Shown: positions 1 to 5,224 of the stretch, piece by piece
Numbering within the stretch: position 1 is the first letter of the stretch
How the letters are laid out: each line of letters begins with the position of its first letter
Source: Desulfocicer vacuolatum DSM 3385
GTDB lineage: Bacteria > Desulfobacterota > Desulfobacteria > Desulfobacterales > SURF-7
NCBI GenBank assembly: GCA_945870015.1
Contig: CAMBQS010000130.1
Location: 1-8,665, forward strand
Reading direction: 5' to 3'
DNA: 8,665 bases
The notes under the pieces: generated by a model
Databases searched by the model: none
Told to the model about the DNA's origin: nothing
Seen by the model: the letters and a program-made list of their open reading frames with translations, nothing else
Position numbers and translations under genes: made by a program

Positions 1-83
1 GACAACAGGAATAAAGAGACCTGACGACGAATGTTTTCACTTTTTCTTGCTGCACGAAAAGGCAGTAGGTTAATTCGTATCAT
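1..83 (-). CDS. pilN: PilN, type IV pilus inner-membrane assembly protein (N-terminal fragment, runs off left edge)
   Basis: On the minus strand an ATG at 83..81 overlaps the pilM stop codon (ATGA, 4 bp). It opens a frame that stays open to the window edge, giving 27 codons and beginning MIRINLLPFRAARK. The I-N-L-L-P start followed by a basic patch is typical of PilN. The hydrophobic stretch starting near the edge (VSLFLL) would be the beginning of its single membrane helix. In known type IV pilus systems PilN binds PilM through this cytoplasmic N-terminal segment and pairs with PilO in the inner membrane, linking the cytoplasmic motor to the secretin. Position directly after pilM and the overlapping start imply translational coupling. 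Only the N-terminus is visible, but sequence and context agree well. Confidence 0.85.
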   Translation of the reverse strand, partial: MIRINLLPFRAARKSENIRRQVSLFLL

Positions 84-1135
84 TTATCATTCACTCTTCT
101 GATTGCAAGCCCCAAACAGATAGCAGCTTGTGGTGCCATTTTGTTTAAATATGCCATATCTATCTGGCTCTCATTAATTTTAAATTTTTCAAAAGGATTG
201 ATGATGGATACATCTGTAGAGGTTTGTACAGAAAGAAGCTTACGAAACTCTTTTATGTTTGATCCTCCACCGCTTAAAATGATTTTACTGATCTGATCCT
301 CCGGGTATGTGGAGTAAAAGAAATCAAGGGCTCTCCGAATTTCAGTAGTCCACCCGGACACAACTGTAGAAATAATGTCATTTAAATCCTCCGGGTCGAT
401 CCTGTCTTGATTCTCGTTATGTTTGATTTCCTCAGATTCTTCTATTGAACAGTCTATCTGAGAAACGATTTTATGATTAATCTGACTGCATCCAAGAGAG
501 ACATCCCGCATGAAAACAGAGGCATTATTTTTCATGATATTTAATGAGGTTTTATTTGCACCAATATCTATCAAAGCAACACAGTTTTCAGTAGCCTCAT
601 AGTTTGCTTCAAAAATATTTTGTAATGCAAACGCATCCACATCAACAATACAAGGATTCAGTCCTGCCAGTTCAATCACATGCAGATAATCACTCACCAT
701 TTCCTTCTTGGCGGCGACCAGAAGCACACTCATCTGGCTTGGATTGCTTTCACTCCCTCCAAGGATCTGAAAATCAAGATTTACATCATTGATATCAAAA
801 GGTATGTACTGTTCCGCTTCCAGATGAATTGTTTCCTGAAGTTGCTCTTCAGACATGCTTTGAACATTAATTTTCTTTACAATAACAGAATAACCACCTA
901 CGGAAATGGCGACATTCTGTTCTTTCACATTATAAAGCTTAAAAAGCTGACGAATGGAGTCGGCGGCCCCTTCCGGATTTTTAATACCGTCTTCTTCAAT
1001 AATACCGGGTGCGATATCCAGTGCGCCAAACTTGAGCAGCGTTTGCCCTGCTGAAGAAGAATCTACCTCTCCAACCTTTATTGTTCTGGAGCCGATATCC
1101 AGCCCAACGAGATGATCTTTTTTGCCAAATAGCAT
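80..1135 (-). CDS. pilM: Type IV pilus assembly protein PilM
   Basis: This 351-residue protein is a cytoplasmic actin-like ATPase-fold component of the type IV pilus inner-membrane platform. It recruits PilN, and through it PilO and PilP. Visible motifs: phosphate-1 loop GLDIGSRTIK at residues 11-20, the PilM-characteristic segment EAEQYIPF at 106-113, the second phosphate loop DIGANKT at 190-196, and the adenosine-site glycines SGGGS at 288-292. Length matches the family (about 350). The start ATG at 1135..1133 follows an AGGA about 7 bases upstream, and that Shine-Dalgarno overlaps the TAG stop of the HTH gene. pilN begins inside its stop codon. It lies in one operon with the upstream HTH gene. 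No truncation or missing key residue is seen. Confidence 0.95.
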   Translation of the reverse strand: MLFGKKDHLVGLDIGSRTIKVGEVDSSSAGQTLLKFGALDIAPGIIEEDGIKNPEGAADSIRQLFKLYNVKEQNVAISVGGYSVIVKKINVQSMSEEQLQETIHLEAEQYIPFDINDVNLDFQILGGSESNPSQMSVLLVAAKKEMVSDYLHVIELAGLNPCIVDVDAFALQNIFEANYEATENCVALIDIGANKTSLNIMKNNASVFMRDVSLGCSQINHKIVSQIDCSIEESEEIKHNENQDRIDPEDLNDIISTVVSGWTTEIRRALDFFYSTYPEDQISKIILSGGGSNIKEFRKLLSVQTSTDVSIINPFEKFKINESQIDMAYLNKMAPQAAICLGLAIRRVNDK

Positions 1136-1144
1136 GGTTTATTC

Positions 1145-1345
1145 CTAGTCGCCAAAAATTTTATTCTTGTCAGAAAGCTTAAACCCGAGTGCCAATAATA
1201 TTTTTCTCTTGGTTTCCATTCGACATGGCTGGCCTTCTTCAATACGTGCAATTGTTATGGGAGAAACATTGGCTTTTCTGGCCAGTTCAGCCTTGCTCAT
1301 CAAAAGAGACTCTCTAATTTTATGCAAAGAGTTGTTTTTAGCCAT
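1145..1345 (-). CDS. Small XRE/Cro-type helix-turn-helix protein at the head of the pil operon
   Basis: This 66-residue protein is almost entirely one DNA-binding domain. Residues 17-38 (SKAELARKANVSPITIARIEEG) fit the classic XRE/lambda-Cro helix-turn-helix: an ELA turn into helix 2, then an SPITIARIEEG recognition helix. It has no room for a ligand or oligomerisation domain beyond a short lysine-rich tail. The start ATG at 1345..1343 has an AAGG about 10 bases upstream. It ends 9 bp before pilM on the same strand, so the two are very likely co-transcribed. A role as a local, possibly autoregulatory, regulator of the type IV pilus genes is inferred from position. A perfect outer dyad at 1379-1415, 34 bp upstream of its start, is a natural candidate binding site. 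The target genes are not known from sequence alone. Confidence 0.85.
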   Translation of the reverse strand: MAKNNSLHKIRESLLMSKAELARKANVSPITIARIEEGQPCRMETKRKILLALGFKLSDKNKIFGD

Positions 1346-1378
1346 AGTTCTTTTACCTTGCTACGGTTGACGATTAAT

Positions 1379-1415
1379 GTGACCTGAATGTTCTTTTTTT
1401 GGACATAATAGTCAC
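1379..1415. promoter_or_regulatory. Symmetrical dyad upstream of the HTH-pilM operon (candidate operator or 5'-leader hairpin)
   Basis: The 37-bp segment reads GTGAC-N5-TGTTC-N7-GGACA-N5-GTCAC. The outer arms are perfectly inverted, and the inner arms match at 4 of 5 positions with identical spacing on both sides. It lies 34-70 bp upstream of the HTH start codon. A minus-strand TATAAT (complement of 1430-1435) sits just upstream of it and has only a poor -35. If that were the -10, the dyad would cover the start of the transcript, where a repressor could block it. Alternatively it could fold in the leader RNA. Function is inferred. Confidence 0.4.
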
Positions 1416-1480
1416 TTAAATTTATATCGATTATAATCTTTACGACATAAATTATCTAAGATTATGGCTAAGTCAAGTAG

Positions 1481-1558
1481 TTTTTATATAATTTTTATAT
1501 AATTATATATAATTTACATTATATAGTGCCTATATAACAATAGATACTATATATAGTA
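1481..1558. repeat. AT-rich block with tandem 11-mers and two perfect palindromes
   Basis: Two tandem copies of TTTTTATATAA lie at 1481-1491 and 1492-1502, followed by a related TTATATATAA at 1503-1512. Next comes a palindrome with 8-bp arms and a 3-bp spacer, TTATATAG-TGC-CTATATAA (1519-1537), and then a 14-bp uninterrupted palindrome, TACTATATATAGTA (1545-1558). The two palindromes share the TATATAG/CTATATA half-site and their centres are about 23.5 bp apart. They lie roughly 175-215 bp upstream of the HTH gene. Such sequence could be a set of operator sites, an easily melted or bent DNA region, or simply low-complexity DNA. AT-rich sequence makes chance palindromes common, so the symmetry is seen but its function is not established. 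Confidence 0.45.
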
Positions 1559-1565
1559 GTTCAGC

Positions 1566-1606
1566 TTTGAAAAAAAAATGCATAAAATCAGATATTTTTT
1601 TTCAAA
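1566..1606. repeat. A-tract/T-tract inverted repeat (12-bp arms)
   Basis: TTTGAAAAAAAA at 1566-1577 is inverted perfectly at 1595-1606 as TTTTTTTTCAAA, with a 17-base spacer. Nearly all pairs are A-T, so the RNA hairpin would be weak; phased A-tracts suggest intrinsically curved DNA instead. It lies just beyond the palindromic block on the side away from the HTH gene. A bidirectional weak terminator or a curved upstream element are both possible. Confidence 0.35.
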
Positions 1607-1710
1607 ACCCTCTTTACGTCCCTCCTTTTTCCTGTTTTTTAGATTAAAAAGTAAAGAATCATGCATCCTGGTATCGTCATTGACCATTAGCGAATGTCTT
1701 TACAGTTTGG

Positions 1711-1731
1711 ATTGATAAATTAAGTATCAAT
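1711..1731. repeat. Perfect 7-bp inverted repeat, ATTGATA-N7-TATCAAT
   Basis: A 21-bp dyad with 7-bp perfect arms and a 7-bp spacer lies in the long intergenic region. Arm and spacer sizes resemble a dimeric regulator site, but no nearby promoter or gene start makes its role clear. The remaining DNA between it and 1774 shows nothing recognisable. Confidence 0.25.
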
Positions 1732-1773
1732 AAAACCAATATGCATCTATGCTTCTGAAACAATCTGTTTTTT

Positions 1774-1975
1774 ATGAATTCTTGTTATGAGAGGATGGTT
1801 GTCACAGGGTGCTGTGAATCAGCAGAAAATTACCTGAATGCACCACATGGTCTTAAAATACCAGTCCGCATTGCCGGTGTCAATGACGAAACGATGATTC
1901 ATTGAAATCATACCTTCTCGCGCAAAATGAAAATTTTAACGAATTGAAATAACTAAATTTAACAGTTCTTCAATG
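1774..1975. other. Coding-like intergenic island with short open frames on both strands (possible relic or dispersed repeat)
   Basis: Composition changes here: about 45% GC by hand count over 1795-1900, against about 15% over 1481-1600. The plus strand has a 43-codon open frame, ATG 1774 to TGA 1905, with an internal ATG at 1795. Its product is cysteine-containing (TGCCESAENYLNAPHG near the middle). The minus strand has a 30-codon frame, ATG 1911 to TGA 1819. Its product includes RFVIDTGNADWYFKTMWC, and a GAGAAGG lies just upstream of its starts. Neither product is recognised, and frames this short can be open by chance. No terminal inverted repeats or target duplications were found. It may be a fragment of a lost gene, a dispersed repeat unit, or a small genuine gene on one strand. 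Confidence 0.25.
1943..1974 (-). terminator. Weak stem-loop just downstream of the TPR gene
   Basis: Seven bases beyond the TPR stop codon on the minus strand, ATTGAA pairs with TTCAAT (arms at 1969-1974 and 1943-1948). Inside it AACT pairs with AGTT across a small bulge. The sequence that follows, TCGTTAAAATTTTC, is only partly T-rich. Position is right for a transcription terminator of the minus-strand cluster, but the stem is AT-rich and the T-tract is poor. Confidence 0.25.
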
Positions 1976-1980
1976 CCCCC

Positions 1981-2676
1981 CTATCCGGATATATACTCTT
2001 TGGCAATATCCAAATACAGAGAATGATTAAAATCAGACACTATTTTTTTATATGCCTCTATGCGCTTTCCCTCTTCACCTGTTTCCCCATAAATCCGGCC
2101 GGCGTTAAACAGGGCCTGATCCTTCATCAGGCTATCGGGATTGGAAATCACCTTTTCAAAATATGCAATGGCTTTTTTGTGCTCTCCTTTTGCTTCATGA
2201 CAAAACCCAAGTCCGATTTGAATAAAATTTTCAAACAATATACTGCCGTCAAAGGATTCCATTGCTTTCTCATATAGCGCAATCGCATCATTATACTTAT
2301 CTGCAGAATAATAAACATTTGCCAGTTGAAGCATCGCAAATTTTCCGGCAACCGTATCCGGATATCGGGTTATGATTATTTTAAAATCACTTTCAATCAA
2401 ATTACATATCTCAGCAGGTTTTTTATCCTTTTGCATTGCATTGTATTTATTGATTCCCTGATCTAAAAGAGTAGATGCCTTGTTCTCAGATAGATATGAA
2501 AAATATTGCGCGGTAACTGCCCCGATGATCAATAAAAAAAATACGGTGACCCCGATACCGATACGAACCCGATATTTCAGAATAAACGCAAATATTTTTC
2601 TCAGATTTTCAGTGACTTCATCTGGTTCCTCAAGCTCTTTTTTTCGAGATAGGGATACTTCATTATATCTTGCCAT
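1981..2676 (-). CDS. YfgM-like membrane-anchored tetratricopeptide-repeat protein
   Basis: This 231-residue protein has a charged cytoplasmic N-terminus (1-38, including KYRVR just before the membrane). One transmembrane helix follows at about 39-59 (IGIGVTVFFLLIIGAVTA), then a periplasmic region of TPR helices. Clear repeat units are AMLQLANVYYSADKYNDAIALYE, IQIGLGFCHEAKGEHKKAIAYFE and QALFNAGRIYGETGEEGKRIEAYK. This architecture matches the TPR_21/YfgM family. In E. coli YfgM is an ancillary SecYEG partner working with the chaperone PpiD in outer-membrane protein traffic. The exact role here is inference, since TPR anchors are diverse. The start ATG has AGAGAG about 9 bases upstream. It is the last gene of a same-strand cluster, separated from the kinase gene by 87 bp that contain a candidate promoter. 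Confidence 0.8.
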   Translation of the reverse strand: MARYNEVSLSRKKELEEPDEVTENLRKIFAFILKYRVRIGIGVTVFFLLIIGAVTAQYFSYLSENKASTLLDQGINKYNAMQKDKKPAEICNLIESDFKIIITRYPDTVAGKFAMLQLANVYYSADKYNDAIALYEKAMESFDGSILFENFIQIGLGFCHEAKGEHKKAIAYFEKVISNPDSLMKDQALFNAGRIYGETGEEGKRIEAYKKIVSDFNHSLYLDIAKEYISG

Positions 2677-2722
2677 TGTATTCTCTCTTTTTTAAATTAA
2701 ATTTCTGATTATCTATTCAAAA

Positions 2723-2751
2723 GTAATACCATCATACCGGATAACTCACAA
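2723..2751 (-). promoter_or_regulatory. Candidate sigma-70 promoter for the TPR gene
   Basis: Reading the minus strand, TTGTGA (2751..2746) and TATTAC (2728..2723) are separated by 17 bp. The -10 is preceded by TGG, an extended -10 element. Each hexamer matches 4 of 6 consensus positions. Transcription would start near 2716, about 40 bases before the TPR ATG. This would let the TPR gene be expressed apart from the upstream kinase gene. Confidence 0.4.
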
Positions 2752-2763
2752 AACTGACTGTTT

Positions 2764-3768
2764 CTATTCTGAAAGCAAGGCTCGAATCCTCCGCCAGCCC
2801 TCTTCTGGAATATTCGCACCGATCACCTGGCATACCTCGTAACCGCAGGCAGAAGCCAATTGACCGCATTTCTCTGCTGAAAAACCATTCACCATTCCAT
2901 ATAGAAACCCGGAAGCCCATAAATCGCCGGCACCAGTAGTATCCATAACCCTGGCTCCTGCTCCCTGCGCTTCAACCTTCACAATCTTTCCATGGTCTGC
3001 TATAAAACTGCCCTTGTTACCGACTTTAAGTGCTGCGATCCTGGTTTTTTCAGACAGCGCAGATATCGCCTTGTTCTCATTCGAAAAACCGGTAAATGCC
3101 TTTGCTTCATCCTCATTGACAATCAGGATATCCACATAATCATTCACAATTTGAATCAAAAAATCCCTTGATTGCTCAACAACCGTAAAGCTTGCCAAAT
3201 CAAGGGAAATAGCGGCGCCCGCTTTTTTGGCTGCTTGCAGGGCGGTTGTCATCAAATCACGGTTAAAAATCAAATATCCTTCAAGATGGACAATTGCCGA
3301 ATCAGCAAAACATTCATTGGATATCTCATGGGGAGACATTTCAGAAGAAGCCCCTAAATAAGTCAGCATCGTTCTCTGGGCATCCTGAGTAATAATGGAC
3401 AACACATGTCCTGTTGGAGAAGTGGATCGAAATAATATGGGTTCAACATGATTTTTTTCAAGGTCATTCACAAATAAAGACCCGAATTCATCCTGACCAC
3501 ACTTACCGACAAAACGTCCTTCTCCCCCAAGACAGGCAACACCGACTATTGTATTACAGGCAGATCCGCCTGGAACAATCTTTCTCTCAGCTTTTGATCG
3601 ACCAAGGACAGCCTGGATTATTTTCTCTTCAACAAGCTCCATTCCCCCCTTTGCCGCACCGGTTTTTTCCAGAAAAAAATCACTTTCGTGGATCAGAATA
3701 TCCACAAGAGCGGATCCAAGGCCTACAATTCTTTTTTTCCCTGCAGGAACAACATCCTGTAAACTCAT
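2764..3768 (-). CDS. PfkB-family carbohydrate/nucleoside kinase (adenosine kinase-like)
   Basis: This 334-residue ribokinase-fold enzyme transfers phosphate from ATP to a hydroxymethyl group of a sugar or nucleoside. Signature 1, PGGSACNT, is at 66-73. Signature 2, DTTGAGD, is at 276-282, with the catalytic aspartate at 282 and the GAG anion hole before it. The N-terminus has the usual substrate-binding GLGSALVDIL (16-25), and NEDEA in the middle is typical of the ATP side. The long insert between the N-terminal strand and PGGS, and the TYLGAS segment after it, resemble bacterial proteins annotated as adenosine kinases. Substrate cannot be fixed from sequence, and ribokinase or another sugar kinase is possible. 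The ATG follows AGAGGA with 5-base spacing. The SH3b gene ends 24 bp upstream, indicating one transcript. Confidence 0.88.
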   Translation of the reverse strand: MSLQDVVPAGKKRIVGLGSALVDILIHESDFFLEKTGAAKGGMELVEEKIIQAVLGRSKAERKIVPGGSACNTIVGVACLGGEGRFVGKCGQDEFGSLFVNDLEKNHVEPILFRSTSPTGHVLSIITQDAQRTMLTYLGASSEMSPHEISNECFADSAIVHLEGYLIFNRDLMTTALQAAKKAGAAISLDLASFTVVEQSRDFLIQIVNDYVDILIVNEDEAKAFTGFSNENKAISALSEKTRIAALKVGNKGSFIADHGKIVKVEAQGAGARVMDTTGAGDLWASGFLYGMVNGFSAEKCGQLASACGYEVCQVIGANIPEEGWRRIRALLSE

Positions 3769-3792
3769 CTGAATCCTCTTCCATAAAATCTT

Positions 3793-4266
3793 TTACCAAA
3801 CCAAGGATGGATGGACCCATCCTTTATCTCCATCCGCATGTTGAACATGAAGCCAGCCGTCATTTTTCTCCAATACTTTAAACGGAATTCCTTTTTCCGT
3901 TGTAAAAACAACCGGCTTTTTTTCTCCAGGTTCCGACCGAATGTTGCACTTATCCTTTACTGTTATGACTGTATTGATTTCCCCCAGCATCGGTCTGTGG
4001 ATCCATCCCTCATCTCCCTCATAATCACGAAAGCGGCACCATTTTTCTTTTGTTTCCAGGATGATTACTGGATGATATTTTTCAACTTCCCACAGTACTT
4101 CATAATTCGTGCCTGGTCCGGATCGAATATTTGCTTTTGATGATATTACAGCCAATCGTTCAGATGAAACAGCCATGCCTGGTAAAAAAACTACGGTCGC
4201 TATCCATGCGTACAGGAAAAATTTCAACCTGTTGTGATATATCCAAGATAATAATAAAAGCCTCAT
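3793..4266 (-). CDS. Secreted protein with two bacterial SH3 (SH3b) domains
   Basis: This 157-residue protein starts with a signal-peptide-like segment: basic residues around 11-15, a hydrophobic core FFLYAWIATVVFLPGMA at about 16-32, and likely cleavage near AVSS (32-35). Two SH3b domains follow at about 38-94 and 100-157. Each opens with the family motif (NIRSGPG at 46-52, NIRSEPG at 108-114) and closes with a GW-I/V-H signature (GWIH 87-90, GWVH 149-152). SH3b domains commonly bind cell-wall peptides, so a periplasmic or envelope-associated role is likely. No catalytic domain is attached, so the function is unknown. Start: ATG at 4266 is preferred because GGGA lies 7 bases upstream; an in-frame GTG at 4272 is too close to that site. 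It lies 36 bp after the phosphatase gene, in the same direction. Confidence 0.82.
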   Translation of the reverse strand: MRLLLLSWIYHNRLKFFLYAWIATVVFLPGMAVSSERLAVISSKANIRSGPGTNYEVLWEVEKYHPVIILETKEKWCRFRDYEGDEGWIHRPMLGEINTVITVKDKCNIRSEPGEKKPVVFTTEKGIPFKVLEKNDGWLHVQHADGDKGWVHPSLVW

Positions 4267-4302
4267 GTTCACATCCCATTCGAAAGTATAAACGATTCTA
4301 TT

Positions 4303-4956
4303 TTATGCATGATAAAAAACAAGTTCCGGCAACTTTATACACGTCAGGTTGTTACCATAAACCGCTCCGGTATCAATACCAATCTTATTGGATTGGACCA
4401 GCGGAGAGGCCAGCGGTGTGTGGCCGAAAATTATTCGTTTTCCAAAATCATATTTTGATTTAATAAATTTCTGACGGATCCAAAGGAGATCATCCGGAGA
4501 CTGATCTTCCAGAACCTTCTTCTCCCGAAGTCCTGCATGAACGAAAATATAATTATCCGTCTGATAAAAAAGGTCAAGGTTTTTAAAAAAATCCATATGA
4601 TCTGTTGGAATAAAATCCTTTCCCTGTTTATACCCATGCTTGATATAGCTATCGATGGTCTGGCGTCCTCCATTTGAAAGATACGCGAACCGGTCAACAC
4701 CGGCAATATAATTTTCAAGCATCTCCTCATGATTTCCTTTGAGAAATATAATATTTTCATGCTGTTTTTTCAGATCGATCAAATAGCTTACAACTTCATA
4801 AGAACAAGGCCCGCGATCAATATAATCTCCAAGAAAGATCAGAACGTCAGTTGTAAAGTTGATTTCTATCTTCTTCATCAGCGCGTTCAGCTTGTCAATG
4901 CAACCATGGATATCACCTATGGCAAATATATTATTCATGATTTTATCATTTTTCAA
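4303..4956 (-). CDS. PPP-type metallophosphoesterase (serine/threonine phosphatase-like)
   Basis: This 217-residue cytoplasmic enzyme carries the full calcineurin-like metal-site set: GDIHG (14-18), GDYIDRG (43-49), GNHEE (74-78), VHAG (139-142) and GHTP (178-181). These ligate two divalent metals and act on phosphomonoesters. Size and motif layout match small bacterial PPP phosphatases of the PrpA/PrpB type and relatives of ApaH. Substrate (phosphoprotein or dinucleotide) cannot be decided here. The first in-frame start is a TTG at 4956, with GGA six bases upstream. An ATG at 4938 would remove six residues and lacks a visible Shine-Dalgarno; either keeps GDIHG intact. It is the first gene of the minus-strand cluster and diverges from the radical SAM gene. 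No clear promoter was seen upstream. Confidence 0.88.
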   Translation of the reverse strand: MKNDKIMNNIFAIGDIHGCIDKLNALMKKIEINFTTDVLIFLGDYIDRGPCSYEVVSYLIDLKKQHENIIFLKGNHEEMLENYIAGVDRFAYLSNGGRQTIDSYIKHGYKQGKDFIPTDHMDFFKNLDLFYQTDNYIFVHAGLREKKVLEDQSPDDLLWIRQKFIKSKYDFGKRIIFGHTPLASPLVQSNKIGIDTGAVYGNNLTCIKLPELVFYHA

Positions 4957-4958
4957 TT

Positions 4959-5158
4959 TTTATCCAGCCCATTTTCCCGATTCATTGATCGACCATATCT
5001 TCTTTGGCAACAGGCCCTCTATAACAAAACAAATCCATGCTGTCGAGAATAGGTTTGTGAAAAAATATCGATTTCCGGATCATCGTTTGGAATCGATTGA
5101 AAAAATACACAAACAAACTGAAAAATTGTTGCGTATTCCAGATGGATTGAGATATTAA
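4959..5158 (+). pseudogene. Coding-like open frame of unknown origin, possible gene remnant
   Basis: In the divergent intergenic region one plus-strand frame is open for about 66 codons and ends at a TAA at 5156-5158. It reads as plausible soluble protein, with segments such as SLIDHIFFGNRP, RFVKKYRFPDHRLESIEK and LLRIPDGLRY, and is rich in charged residues, unlike the other frames. There is no good start codon with a Shine-Dalgarno. Its only upstream ATGs lie antisense to the phosphatase gene. This suggests the tail of a lost or truncated gene rather than an active one. I do not recognise the family. An open frame of this length by chance is possible in about a few percent of cases, so the call is tentative. 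Confidence 0.25.
5067..5097. repeat. Imperfect dyad ATCGATTTCC / GGAATCGAT
   Basis: ATCGATTTCC at 5067-5076 is inverted at 5089-5097 as GGAATCGAT, with one extra T in the left arm and a 12-base spacer. It lies inside the coding-like remnant, between the divergent phosphatase and radical SAM genes. It could be an mRNA hairpin or a regulator site; nothing more can be said. Confidence 0.3.
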
Positions 5159-5164
5159 AACCAG

Positions 5165-5202
5165 CATTCAGTCGTGATGAATCTGAATGGTTAGAATAAA
5201 AT
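5165..5202 (+). promoter_or_regulatory. Candidate promoter/operator of the radical SAM-transketolase unit
   Basis: A perfect inverted repeat CATTCAG-N11-CTGAATG occupies 5165-5189. Directly after it are overlapping -10-like hexamers TAGAAT (5192-5197) and TAAAAT (5197-5202), 23-33 bases before the start codon of the radical SAM gene. No good -35 hexamer is present at the right distance, and the dyad covers that place. That is the arrangement expected for an activator-dependent or repressor-controlled promoter. The regulator is unknown. Confidence 0.4.
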
Positions 5203-5224
5203 AACGAACAATGCAGGAGAAAAA

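Noticed and set aside
680..1054. 124-codon plus-strand open frame opposite pilM
   Set aside because: pilM is unambiguous on the other strand; this frame shows no recognisable domain.
1471..1476. TTGACT on the minus strand as -35 of the HTH-pil operon promoter
   Set aside because: The hexamer is good, but nothing close to TATAAT lies 16-18 bp downstream; GATAAT is only 14 bp away.
1481..1606. CRISPR array, replication origin or attachment site in the AT-rich block
   Set aside because: There are no regularly spaced repeats with unique spacers, no DnaA-box series, no adjacent replication gene, and no tRNA or integrase.
1802..1817. Hairpin TCACAG-GGTG-CTGTGA as a terminator
   Set aside because: It has no T-tract on either strand and lies within the open frames of the island, so termination is not supported.
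3414..3881. 155-codon plus-strand open frame across the kinase and SH3b genes
   Set aside because: It is antisense to two well-supported genes and has low-complexity Gln/His-rich content typical of a shadow frame.
4982..5167. 61-codon minus-strand frame upstream of the phosphatase
   Set aside because: It is Phe-rich and disordered in character, has no ribosome site, and opposes the more protein-like plus-strand frame.
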